IMG/VR virus record: IMGVR_UViG_3300045747_000080
Span: 1-41,047 of that record
Strand: one strand, 5' to 3'
DNA length: 41,047 bases
DNA from: a virus
Positions 24,935 to 31,220 of this stretch are shown here, piece by piece (the stretch's first letter is position 1; every line of letters begins with the position of its first letter). The translations under genes and the position numbers were made by a program. The notes beneath the pieces are model-generated. The model was not told where the DNA came from and searched no databases. It was given only the letters and a program-made list of their open reading frames with translations.

Positions 24935-25559
24935 GCTTTATCTCCTTCAATCTTGCCGCGTAGGCTTGTTTAATGAACTTCAGCTCAATTATTGTGTACT
25001 TCATTGCAGGGTGGTAGCCTGATAGTGATTCAACGCGTTCTAGGCCGATCTTTTCGATCAATGCTTTCCGGTAAAGCATCACATTTCCGCTCAGGTAGTT
25101 GTTACAGGCTGAACATTGTTTGTGTACGTTGTCCTCGTTGAATCTAAGTTCTGGCCTTGCACCGACAGAGTAAAAGTGCCCAGCGTGATATTGACCGTTA
25201 TGATGTCTACCGCAGGAGATACACGGCTCATCTTTATCCCGCTCCCGGATAAATGCGTTGAATGCAGATTGAGCCTCTTTGATCCAGTCCGACCTTGATT
25301 TAAGTTTTTCACGCTTCGCTTTGTCCTCTCGCTTTTGCTTCAGCATCCCGGTCTTGAGAATCTTGTCGCGGGTTTTAATTGCCACTTCCAGTGCGCATTT
25401 TGTCGAGCAGACGGATTGAAGCGGTTTAGTCGGTTGAAACTTTGTCCGGCAAATCTTGCAAACCTTGAGCTTCAATGGCTTGACGGAGACCTTGGTTAAT
25501 CTCGAGCCACGGTAATTCTGTTGAATAGTATCTGGCTTGCCTTCTTGCTTCGTCAACAT
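24927..25559 (-). CDS. ninG: NinG-like (Rap) recombination endonuclease
   Basis: The N-terminus has a zinc-finger block (CKICRTKFQP ... VCSTKCALE). The middle is Lys-rich, and the C-terminal half holds an HNH-like block CISCGRHHNGQYHAGHFYSV, then FNEDNVHKQCSACNNYLSGN. This is the NinG/Rap family, which cleaves recombination intermediates. I start at ATG 25559, with GGAGG 7 bases before and overlap with the TGA of a 49-residue gene (TGATG). The length of 210 is as expected. Confidence 0.92.
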   Translation of the reverse strand: MLTKQEGKPDTIQQNYRGSRLTKVSVKPLKLKVCKICRTKFQPTKPLQSVCSTKCALEVAIKTRDKILKTGMLKQKREDKAKREKLKSRSDWIKEAQSAFNAFIRERDKDEPCISCGRHHNGQYHAGHFYSVGARPELRFNEDNVHKQCSACNNYLSGNVMLYRKALIEKIGLERVESLSGYHPAMKYTIIELKFIKQAYAARLKEIKHD

Positions 25560-25708
25560 CACAAGTCCTCCAATCCAAGATACTTTTTATCAAGCGGTCC
25601 CGTAATGTCTCCGGTGATAACAAGTGCTTGGGTAATAATTTCAGGTTGGTAGTATCTTGCACCTGTAATCCAAAGAGTTAATATTTCATGAGCCATTTGT
25701 TTTGTCAT
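25559..25708 (-). CDS. Small hypothetical protein between loader and ninG (49 aa)
   Basis: The frame opens with ATG at 25708 overlapping the upstream stop (ATGA) and closes with TGA overlapping the ninG ATG (TGATG). The product starts MTKQMAHEILTLWITGARYY and ends LDKKYLGLEDL. An alternative GTG frame at 25662-25426 in another phase runs deep into ninG and is less credible. No family is known. Confidence 0.6.
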   Translation of the reverse strand: MTKQMAHEILTLWITGARYYQPEIITQALVITGDITGPLDKKYLGLEDL

Positions 25709-26148
25709 GATTCAATCCCAAGAGCATTGCGGAAACATCTAACCTGATTCATGTTCAATTTCTCACCGGACTCATGGCGCTGTTTCAATCGTTTAGCCCA
25801 TGCTTTGTGATCGACTCTTTCGGCGGCTTTGATGTTTTCTAGCTTTTTCAACTCCGCAGCAACGCGCCCGGGATCGGCCAATGGCTCTGGCAGTGCTAGT
25901 GGCTTGCTGTCCGGCCTACGGATTGCCCAGGCCTTGAATTCCTGCGCTGTTGGCGGTTTCCCGGTCATACAGTTTTCCAGAGCGAAGGCGATCGCTGCTG
26001 GATTTTGCTGGAATCCGCGAAGTTCATGCGCCCAATCAGCCTTTACCTCATCGATGTCAATTCCTTTCCAACGGTCTAGGAATTCACGCCCAAAGTTTAG
26101 GGTTAGTTTCATGAATATTTTTTCAATCCAAGGAAGTGGCAAGATCAT
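25705..26148 (-). CDS. Replication helicase loader, lambda P-like domain
   Basis: The 147-residue protein has the pattern of the P-type loader domain: FLDRWKGIDIDEVKADWAHE, FQQNPAAIAFALENCM, and KPPTAQEFKAWAIRR. Such proteins bring the host replicative helicase to the initiator at the origin. GGAG stands before the ATG at 26148, which overlaps the stop of the initiator gene (ATGA), as O and P are adjacent in lambda. It is shorter than lambda P (233) and may be a reduced form. Confidence 0.6.
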   Translation of the reverse strand: MILPLPWIEKIFMKLTLNFGREFLDRWKGIDIDEVKADWAHELRGFQQNPAAIAFALENCMTGKPPTAQEFKAWAIRRPDSKPLALPEPLADPGRVAAELKKLENIKAAERVDHKAWAKRLKQRHESGEKLNMNQVRCFRNALGIES

Positions 26149-27071
26149 GATCCAATCTCCAAAAATCCAGTTTCTGCATCGATGGTTGTTTTCTGATATT
26201 TCTGTCCTGTTGCACGCAGGTATAGGTCACGAGCAGCATCCTCATCCTGCTGTCGGAAAGATTTTTTCACTGGCTCACATGAATTGTCTTTCAGGTACCA
26301 ACTCGACTTAAATCCAGCCCAATTGCAACCGACTGCATGGGCTACCGTCATGGCTGGAGTAAGCCCAACTTTCTCGCCTTCAAGTTTTGTGTCAATCCAA
26401 GCAGATTGCGTAAGCGGTAATCTTTTTGCTTTTCTCAAAACAAGCCAGTCAGCTGCTTTTTGTTTATCAACGCCTTCAGACACAAGATTTTTTACTGAAA
26501 CAGTTTTTGCAGTTGGCTCCGCGACAGCGGAACAACCATTGTCTTTTGAATCAGGATTCAGTGAATCAGGATTCAGGATACAGGATTCAGGATTCAGGGC
26601 GTTAGACACCGGGAAATGTCGCAACTCATCTTGCAAAGCACCGTTAGAATTTTCATATTTAACGTTATTTTGTGGTTTTACCTTGTTTTCACGCTTTTTA
26701 CCTGTCACGTAGCCTCTTGAATCACGGTCATGGATAGTCAGATTTCCATCAGTATCTGGCAATTCACTGTCTTTTTCTGACCCGTGCGGGGTTTGGTGCT
26801 TGTGAAAATTCACGATAACAATTACAGATTTAACGTTAATTTCATATCTTTTAACGAAACCAGATTCAACCAAAATGGTCAAACCAGCGTCAACATCGTA
26901 GGTATCGCATGGGAAAAGCTCCATCTTTATGCGTTTTGGTCGGTCCTCAATTCGGCCTTCTCGGTCTGCAAGAAGCCATAACCCAATGAAAAGAAGCCGA
27001 TCAAAAGCGCACATTTCGACAAGCAGTTCGTTCTTGAAAAATCCTGGCTTGATGTTTCTTGCTCTAGCCAT
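26145..27071 (-). CDS. Replication initiator, O-like / replisome organiser
   Basis: The N-terminal 95 residues (ARARNIKPGFFKNELLVEMC, LLFIGLWLLADREGRIEDRP, KRIKMELFP) form the winged-helix DNA-binding domain seen in phage replication initiators. A linker rich in Asn, Pro, Asp and Ser follows, whose NPES/NPDS repeats are encoded by an iteron cluster. The C-terminal part resembles DnaT-like replication domains (ADWLVLRKAKRLPLTQSAWI). I start at 27071 rather than at a TTG upstream. The loader gene overlaps its end. Like lambda O, it probably binds the origin inside its own gene. Confidence 0.82.
   Translation of the reverse strand: MARARNIKPGFFKNELLVEMCAFDRLLFIGLWLLADREGRIEDRPKRIKMELFPCDTYDVDAGLTILVESGFVKRYEINVKSVIVIVNFHKHQTPHGSEKDSELPDTDGNLTIHDRDSRGYVTGKKRENKVKPQNNVKYENSNGALQDELRHFPVSNALNPESCILNPDSLNPDSKDNGCSAVAEPTAKTVSVKNLVSEGVDKQKAADWLVLRKAKRLPLTQSAWIDTKLEGEKVGLTPAMTVAHAVGCNWAGFKSSWYLKDNSCEPVKKSFRQQDEDAARDLYLRATGQKYQKTTIDAETGFLEIGS
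26547..26597. repeat. Iteron cluster, candidate replication origin
   Basis: Two perfect 14-base palindromes TGAATCAGGATTCA (26547-26560 and 26562-26575) are followed by a variant GATACAGGATTCAG (26577-26590) and a half repeat GATTCAG (26591-26597). The block lies inside the initiator gene. An AT-rich stretch follows at about 26640-26700 and includes TTTAACGTTA (26658-26667), repeated at 26829-26838. This matches the lambda ori arrangement of iterons plus AT-rich DNA inside O. Confidence 0.7.
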
Positions 27072-27273
27072 GGTCTTCTCTCTCAACTGACTCTATTTGT
27101 CTTGCAAGCCTGTACAGTTCTTCTGCGATAACCCTAGCCCTTTGAGATGAGAAAACGATATAGGCTGTATCCACATCTCCGCAATGGAGACACGGCTCTT
27201 CAGGCTGTTTTATCGTGATACCTCCATTTTCGTTTATGAACACTTCGGTAGCAGGATCATTTTCGAGTTTCAT
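27064..27273 (-). CDS. Hypothetical protein with Cys-X2-Cys-like motif (69 aa)
   Basis: The ATG at 27273 is preceded by AAGGG at 8 bases. The product has EVFINENGGITIKQPEEPCL, then HCGDVDTAYIVFSS and a helix RARVIAEELYRLARQIESVE. The CLHCG could bind a metal with a partner. Its stop overlaps the initiator start. It is the first gene after the structured leader at 27290-27382, whose arm B' ends 17 bases before the ATG, so its translation may be controlled by that fold. Confidence 0.68.
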   Translation of the reverse strand: MKLENDPATEVFINENGGITIKQPEEPCLHCGDVDTAYIVFSSQRARVIAEELYRLARQIESVEREDHG

Positions 27274-27289
27274 GTTTAAGCCCTTTGAA

Positions 27290-27395
27290 AAACACGCACA
27301 AAGGTGGTGTTCCCGGAACAAGTCGGCGAGCGCCTTGATGGGTCAATGTGCGTGTTTATCGAAAAGTTTTTCATCTTGTTCCTGTTGGCCACCAC
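27290..27395 (-). promoter_or_regulatory. Structured 5' leader with interleaved inverted repeats (pseudoknot-like)
   Basis: On the minus strand arm A GGAACAAG (27382-27375) pairs with CTTGTTCC (27322-27315). Arm B AAACACGCACA (27357-27347) pairs perfectly with TGTGCGTGTTT (27300-27290). Bases GTGGTG (27395-27390) can extend A against CACCAC (27309-27304). The order A-B-A'-B' is the same as in the RNA at 9324-9431. After B' come TTC, AAAGGG and the ATG. The fold could control translation of the replication genes or act as attenuator. Confidence 0.55.
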
Positions 27396-27400
27396 AGCCT

Positions 27401-27430
27401 ATTTGAGCCACCATCTTACACCAATTTCAA
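27401..27430 (-). promoter_or_regulatory. Predicted promoter for replication operon
   Basis: The minus strand shows TTGAAA (27430-27425, five of six), an 18-base spacer and TCAAAT (27406-27401, four of six). The expected start, near 27394, coincides with the first paired bases of the leader. It overlaps the stop codon of the HTH gene. Confidence 0.42.
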
Positions 27431-27669
27431 TCGACGTGCGACCAATTTCGGCGTGAAAGAACGCGGTCAATCGCCGTATTGCTGACGCCATGCTTCCTGG
27501 CCATCGCGTCATGGCTCAGGTTCTCGCGGATGTACGCCAGCAGCTTTAAACGCTGCCTGTCTGCGCTCCTGATGTCCAGTACAGCATCTTCATCCAGTTT
27601 GGAATGCGCAAGCTCTGAGCCTCGTTTAGCAAACTGCTTGGCGTTTTGTTTGTAGGTGGCTAGGTCCAT
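27427..27669 (-). CDS. HTH DNA-binding protein (80 aa)
   Basis: The ATG at 27669 overlaps the methylase stop (TGATG). The C-terminus is a helix-turn-helix (LSHDAMARKHGVSNTAIDRV, then LSRRNWSHVD). The N-terminus is helical and includes RGSELAHSKLDEDAVLDIRS. This arrangement occurs in small phage regulators and in the DNA-recognition tails of HNH enzymes. It sits directly before the replication promoter and leader, so it is a candidate regulator of that operon. Confidence 0.78.
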   Translation of the reverse strand: MDLATYKQNAKQFAKRGSELAHSKLDEDAVLDIRSADRQRLKLLAYIRENLSHDAMARKHGVSNTAIDRVLSRRNWSHVD

Positions 27670-29075
27670 CAAAGTCTTCCAATTGGCGCGAATGTGTCTT
27701 TGATATTTGAAATATCGCCCTTGAATGCGACGATGATTTTTTGTTCACGCTTCGGGAATTTCCGCGTATGAAGTGTCTTTTTTGCATGAGCAAGTCGTGT
27801 GAATTCGCATTCGACATAGACGATCTGATTGTAAACAGACAGGCCATTTTCTTTGAAAAACACGACCGTCTCGGCTTCATGGCAATGGTATGCACCATTT
27901 TTATCACGGCTATCGCCAGTCATGACAACAAAGAAACAATTCTCCTTCAGGCTTTCAATTGCCTTTTTGTATCCAGTAAAAAGAAGGTCTCGGAATTCTT
28001 CATAAGTTCCAAAAGAGTTAAGTTCACCCTCTGGAGGCTGACCGTCGTAATCAACGTAATGTTCAACCTTGTAGTAAGGTGGGCAAGTGAAAATAAGGTC
28101 GAACATTCCATCAGGTTTATGCGTAGATGAATCGCTCTGCACCCATTTGACGCGGCCATCAAATTCAGAAACGATTTTATTATTGGCATCTACCTGATTT
28201 TGGCGAATCTCACTTGCGTAGTATTCGTAGCCACAAGCACCAGCGATGTACCCCATCTGCACACCACCGCCGAAAGGGTTGTAAATACGATTGCCATCCC
28301 TTGGCATGAACATCCTGGCGATCACTTCACAGGCTACCGGATCAAGCACAGAAGCATTGCCGTTGTGTGATTTTGTCGTCGTTTCAATCTCGCCTGATTC
28401 ATTGATTTTCTTCTTTGAATTCACGACATTGCTCATGCCATTTTCACCCTGCCAGCAGCCTTCACGTGTTGCAAATGATGGATTTTCCACACCGTTAGCT
28501 TCACCAGCAAGATCAATACGATCGCGCCATTCTTTTTTAAGACGAAGCCAGTCTCCCTTAACCGTGTTCCACACATTTGTCATGGTGATGTGAGCCAATA
28601 GCTTCATGCGAACATCAGACAGATTCCCGTGAACCATGTAATGAAAACCTGACATTTTCAAGTACGTCTGAAACCCGACGCTTTCAAACAGCTCAGGAGT
28701 TTCAAACTTGCTTTTGGGGTCTGTAGTGATGATGGCCGGGTACTTGTTTTCGTTCTGAGCGATAACCTCACGAACCATTTGTGCATACAGTTCTTTGGTG
28801 TAATGCAGCGGCTCAATCACGGATTGAAGTAGGCAAAATTCGCGTGAAATTTCATTAACTTGGAAGGTGAAAAATCCAGCAAATGTATCATCTACTTTCA
28901 GGATGATTGCTGAGTGAACCTGCATGTTTTTACGAGCTGCTCGCTTTGCAATTCCATCTTCAATTGCCAGACGGGAAACATCCTCTTCGTAACCCGATCC
29001 GATAACGCTAACGACGTGGACCCATTCGATGTTTTTTTCAAATAGGCCGGTCTGATCTTTAAAAGTTTTGTTCAT
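27669..29075 (-). CDS. GNAT-like domain fused to phage DNA methylase (CPPY type)
   Basis: Residues about 45-150 look like a GNAT acyltransferase fold: SAIILKVDDTFAGFFTFQVN, LLQSVIEPLHYTKELYAQMV and an LFESVGFQTYLKMSGFHYM ending. Residues about 235-455 are an amino-methyltransferase with the SAM loop NPFGGG (266-271), a GYEYYASEI strand and the catalytic CPPYY (331-335). CPPY-type methylases are common in phages and are predicted to modify adenine or cytosine amino groups. The GNAT part lacks a proven substrate; it could transfer an acyl group, assist recognition or be degenerate. Upstream, overlapping by 17 bases, is the frameshifted Cys-motif gene. Confidence 0.75.
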   Translation of the reverse strand: MNKTFKDQTGLFEKNIEWVHVVSVIGSGYEEDVSRLAIEDGIAKRAARKNMQVHSAIILKVDDTFAGFFTFQVNEISREFCLLQSVIEPLHYTKELYAQMVREVIAQNENKYPAIITTDPKSKFETPELFESVGFQTYLKMSGFHYMVHGNLSDVRMKLLAHITMTNVWNTVKGDWLRLKKEWRDRIDLAGEANGVENPSFATREGCWQGENGMSNVVNSKKKINESGEIETTTKSHNGNASVLDPVACEVIARMFMPRDGNRIYNPFGGGVQMGYIAGACGYEYYASEIRQNQVDANNKIVSEFDGRVKWVQSDSSTHKPDGMFDLIFTCPPYYKVEHYVDYDGQPPEGELNSFGTYEEFRDLLFTGYKKAIESLKENCFFVVMTGDSRDKNGAYHCHEAETVVFFKENGLSVYNQIVYVECEFTRLAHAKKTLHTRKFPKREQKIIVAFKGDISNIKDTFAPIGRL

Positions 29076-29760
29076 TGTTTTCCAGTTGGTTTAGTGATTT
29101 TGAAACCCCGCATTGATCTTGGCAGTTGTTACACGTGCCTAGATAAATGCCGCTACCATGAAGGGAGACAAGTTTGCCTCCTCCCACAGATTCATTCATT
29201 CTGGTTAACAGAATGTCGCCACTTTTGACGCGTTCATTTGATTTTTGCGCCCTTAGTGGATTATCGATAATTGGTCCGATTGAAAGCAAATGATCCTGTT
29301 TTTTGTTGCAGGATTTTGCCCAATCTGAAGCGCCGTAATTGCATGTAATTACGCGGTTTACACTGCGAAGTCCTGAGCTTCTAATACGCTCTATTTGCGA
29401 TAGCCTGTACTTAATTTCTTGATCTGTATCTAGGCCGCTTGTCGATGTGTTTATCACCGCAGAAACAGCTTTAAGACGGTGCAAATGATCGTCAGAAAAT
29501 TTCACCCAATGCTTTGTAATGATGACTGGCGTTTTCCCTGTTGCCTTCAATAATTCACAGACTTCAATTGTGTTTTCCCAGTCGTGCGACGGATCACCAG
29601 CGGTCCCTATGCGATACCAGCTTGCGTAATAATTTTTAACTGTGAAAAACACATCTTTTATAGTCCACGGAGCAGGTTTCCTTGATACGCTAACCGTGAA
29701 GTCTATGCCCGTACCTGGCTGCTGTTTTGGCAGCATAGCACTCTCCATAGCACCCACCAT
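29059..29760 (-). CDS. C-terminal fragment of frameshifted Cys-motif (radical-SAM-like?) protein
   Basis: This frame continues the protein that begins at 29911. The bases at about 29708-29710 (GGG on the minus strand) put the two halves one base out of phase; removing one G would join AARYG to IDFTVSVSRKPAPW. The segment has TIM-barrel-like strands (RIGTAGDPSHDWENTIEVCE, KTPVIITKHW, VSAVINTSTSGLDTDQEIKY, SVNRVITCNYGASDW) and a C-terminal CNNCQDQCG that may hold a second iron-sulphur cluster. An ATG at 29760 could start a separate product, but the overlap with the upstream frame and absence of a clear ribosome site make a split gene more likely. Confidence 0.6.
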   Translation of the reverse strand: MVGAMESAMLPKQQPGTGIDFTVSVSRKPAPWTIKDVFFTVKNYYASWYRIGTAGDPSHDWENTIEVCELLKATGKTPVIITKHWVKFSDDHLHRLKAVSAVINTSTSGLDTDQEIKYRLSQIERIRSSGLRSVNRVITCNYGASDWAKSCNKKQDHLLSIGPIIDNPLRAQKSNERVKSGDILLTRMNESVGGGKLVSLHGSGIYLGTCNNCQDQCGVSKSLNQLENNEQNF

Positions 29761-29911
29761 TTGGATAGACTCGCATACCTATTGCGCAGCCCTTCACAGT
29801 GTCAACATCAAGGACACCTTTTTGATTTTCAACAGCAGTCAAAATTGGAAGATACCGCCTTTTACCTTCGTATGGCTCGCTATCTTCAAACAATTCTTGT
29901 TGAAGTTTCAT
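29690..29911 (-). CDS. N-terminal fragment of frameshifted Cys-motif (radical-SAM-like?) protein
   Basis: The 73-residue frame starts at ATG 29911, overlapping the regulator stop (ATGA), with GAGGG before it. It contains VKGCAIGMRVYPNGGCYGEC and YAAKTAARYG, giving Cys42, Cys54 and Cys58 (Cys-X11-Cys-X3-Cys). This is not the classical CX3CX2C, but CYxxCYA-type motifs occur in iron-sulphur radical enzymes. After the likely frameshift at 29708-29710 the last residues (HRLHG) are spurious. The family is not certain. Confidence 0.6.
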   Translation of the reverse strand: MKLQQELFEDSEPYEGKRRYLPILTAVENQKGVLDVDTVKGCAIGMRVYPNGGCYGECYAAKTAARYGHRLHG

Positions 29912-30084
29912 AGACCCTCTTTGGTAAGTGCCTGTGAAATTCGATCAAACGTCCTTAGCGTCGGCCTTGCTTCTTGAGACTTCATGCGCTGAAGTGTTCT
30001 GTAAGCAATGCGATAGCGCTTGCCAAAAGCCGTTAGGTTGTCAACCCGCTCAAGGCGTTTTGAAATGAGTTTTAAATTGTTCAT
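29908..30084 (-). CDS. Small Cro/CI-like HTH regulator (58 aa)
   Basis: From ATG 30084 the protein is one helix-turn-helix domain: RVDNLTAFGKRYRIAYRTLQ, then RMKSQEARPTLRTFDRISQA. An ATG at 30102 would start inside operator O1, so the shorter form is preferred. It heads the leftward operon and faces the rightward early genes across a region with three GCCA-N4-TGGC sites, which it probably binds. No oligomerisation or self-cleavage domain is present, so it resembles Cro more than CI. Confidence 0.75.
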   Translation of the reverse strand: MNNLKLISKRLERVDNLTAFGKRYRIAYRTLQRMKSQEARPTLRTFDRISQALTKEGL

Positions 30085-30097
30085 AGCTGAATCATAC

Positions 30098-30109
30098 GCC
30101 ATTTATGGC
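30098..30109. promoter_or_regulatory. Operator O1, GCCA-N4-TGGC
   Basis: The site reads GCCATTTATGGC; with the outer C and G it is a perfect 14-base palindrome CGCCATTTATGGCG. It lies just before the regulator gene and is one of three copies of the motif in this divergent region. Confidence 0.65.
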
Positions 30110-30112
30110 GCT

Positions 30113-30124
30113 GCCATGCGTGGC
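30113..30124. promoter_or_regulatory. Operator O2, GCCA-N4-TGGC
   Basis: The site reads GCCATGCGTGGC. Its centre is 15 bases from that of O1, so a regulator could bind both together. It lies in the leader of the leftward transcript. Confidence 0.6.
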
Positions 30125-30128
30125 CTAA

Positions 30129-30146
30129 TTAGAGTCTACACTCTAA
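30129..30146. promoter_or_regulatory. Second palindrome TTAGAGT-N4-ACTCTAA
   Basis: This perfect inverted repeat with a CTAC centre differs in sequence from O1-O3. It covers the expected start of the leftward transcript and lies between the two promoters. It could be the site of a second regulator or a 5' hairpin in RNA. Confidence 0.55.
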
Positions 30147-30173
30147 AAATAATTGTTGCCTACTGCGCCACAA
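30146..30173 (-). promoter_or_regulatory. Predicted leftward promoter
   Basis: The minus strand has TTGTGG (30173-30168), a 16-base spacer and TATTTT (30151-30146). The -35 lies in operator O3. It would serve the Cro-like regulator and genes after it. The match is moderate and depends on the operator context. Confidence 0.42.
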
Positions 30174-30183
30174 ATGGCACAAT
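30156..30183 (+). promoter_or_regulatory. Predicted rightward early promoter
   Basis: The plus strand has TTGCCT (30156-30161), a 16-base spacer and CACAAT (30178-30183). Operator O3 fills the spacer, so a bound regulator would block it. The first rightward ATG at 30210 follows, with AAAGGA before it. Confidence 0.42.
30167..30178. promoter_or_regulatory. Operator O3, GCCA-N4-TGGC
   Basis: The site reads GCCACAAATGGC. It overlaps both the -35 of the leftward and the spacer of the rightward promoter, so occupancy would affect both directions. Confidence 0.62.
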
Positions 30184-30209
30184 GAACCACATCGCAACAA
30201 AGGATCATC

Positions 30210-30449
30210 ATGAAACACTCCGTAATGAGTCAGTCCTACAGCTTCAACACGCTGATCGGCCAAGGCTGCAAAGCCGTCACGATCTGGTATGACTACGACG
30301 AGGATACAAACAACATATGCGACCTGGCAGTCACAACGGATAACGGTGTAGAGATTGATCAGTACCTCACTGAAGACACGCTGATGGACCTTGAAATGGA
30401 ATGCTACAAAGATCAACCGAAGCAAGAAGCGAAAAGGAACGAAGAATGA
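30210..30449 (+). CDS. First rightward early protein, unknown (79 aa)
   Basis: The ATG at 30210 follows AAAGGA. The product is acidic with a beta-rich middle (AVTIWYDYDEDTNNICDLAV, then TTDNGVEIDQYLTEDTLMDL) and a charged tail. Being first after the early promoter, it may be a takeover or regulatory protein. No family is recognised. The stop overlaps the HNH start (ATGA). Confidence 0.72.
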   Translation: MKHSVMSQSYSFNTLIGQGCKAVTIWYDYDEDTNNICDLAVTTDNGVEIDQYLTEDTLMDLEMECYKDQPKQEAKRNEE

Positions 30450-30952
30450 TTACTACCCTTAACAAAATCCGCGCTTGTTCGCCTTGTGCGTCAGGATGGA
30501 CAAAGCTATGCGAATGCGGGTGCGGAGAATTTGCTCCACTTGCAAAAAGAACAAGCCCCGGCGTGACAAAGGGTAGTCCATTGCGGTTTGTGTCAGGTCA
30601 TAACTCAAAGTCAAGGCAAACAGTTGACTTTTTCATGCAGAAAGTTCAAATATCTGAAACTGGATGCTGGAATTGGATAGGAGTAAAGAATAAAAAAGGA
30701 TACGGAATAACTCAGTTGCACAGCGTAAGGCATTACGCCCATAAAACAATGTTCTTGCTGCATGGAAATAGCGTTCCAAACGGAATGCATTTAGATCACT
30801 TATGCAGGAATACAGGATGCGTTAATCCGATCCATCTTGATGTAGTGACACCTGCAGAAAACAACCGCCGGAAAAATCATGCTGCGAGGGATGTGCAAGC
30901 AGACTTGCTTCGCATCGTGTGCGTAGAAATTGAATTGAGGGATGAACAATGA
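30446..30952 (+). CDS. HNH endonuclease fused to N-terminus of another phage protein
   Basis: The HNH part covers residues about 20-155: CECGCGEFAPLAKRTSPG, FVSGHN, GCWNWIGVKNKKGYGITQ, AHKTMFLLHG, and HLDHLCRNTGCVNPIHLDVV followed by NNRRKNH. The first 20 residues, MITTLNKIRACSPCASGWTK, look like the start of a conserved small phage protein (IRACSPC-x2-GW-x-KLL type), not like an HNH enzyme. The endonuclease therefore appears inserted after that start and uses its ribosome site (AAGGA) and coupling to the gene before. The rest of the host gene is not found downstream. Confidence 0.8.
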   Translation: MITTLNKIRACSPCASGWTKLCECGCGEFAPLAKRTSPGVTKGSPLRFVSGHNSKSRQTVDFFMQKVQISETGCWNWIGVKNKKGYGITQLHSVRHYAHKTMFLLHGNSVPNGMHLDHLCRNTGCVNPIHLDVVTPAENNRRKNHAARDVQADLLRIVCVEIELRDEQ

Positions 30953-31098
30953 ACGTACGTCAAATCTGCGCACAGCACAATTTTGCTCTGACCTACAAAG
31001 ACCAAACAAACCACGCCATACCTAAAGCAGTTGCATTGTCTGTATCCATCGGCTCTGCGCTTGCATACGTATTGATAATTTGGAGCATGGCATCATGA
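30949..31098 (+). CDS. Small single-pass membrane protein (49 aa)
   Basis: The ATG overlaps the HNH stop and the TGA overlaps the next ATG (both ATGA). The first half is polar (MNVRQICAQHNFALTYKDQT). The second half is one membrane segment (AVALSVSIGSALAYVLIIW). Such small early membrane proteins often affect host envelope or superinfection, but no specific family is recognised. Confidence 0.6.
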   Translation: MNVRQICAQHNFALTYKDQTNHAIPKAVALSVSIGSALAYVLIIWSMAS

Positions 31099-31220
31099 CA
31101 ACAATCCAATATTTTCGCTGGCTGTATCACTGGAATCGCGCACTGTACAGCCCTGTAAAAGCACTTCTGATGGCGATCAAAGACGCTTTCAGGTCATCAC
31201 CTTCAAGGAATAAATTATGA
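31095..31220 (+). CDS. Small basic aromatic protein (41 aa)
   Basis: The frame is linked to both neighbours by ATGA overlaps. The product has MTTIQYFRWLYHWNRALYSP, then VKALLMAIKDAF and a basic Ser-rich tail. An amphipathic helix is likely. Its stop overlaps the start of the Bet-like gene, which follows AAGGA. Confidence 0.55.
   Translation: MTTIQYFRWLYHWNRALYSPVKALLMAIKDAFRSSPSRNKL

Noticed and set aside
25426-25662. GTG frame of 78 codons overlapping ninG
   Set aside because: It overlaps ninG by about 130 bases; the 49-codon frame 25559-25708 has ATG and coupled ends.
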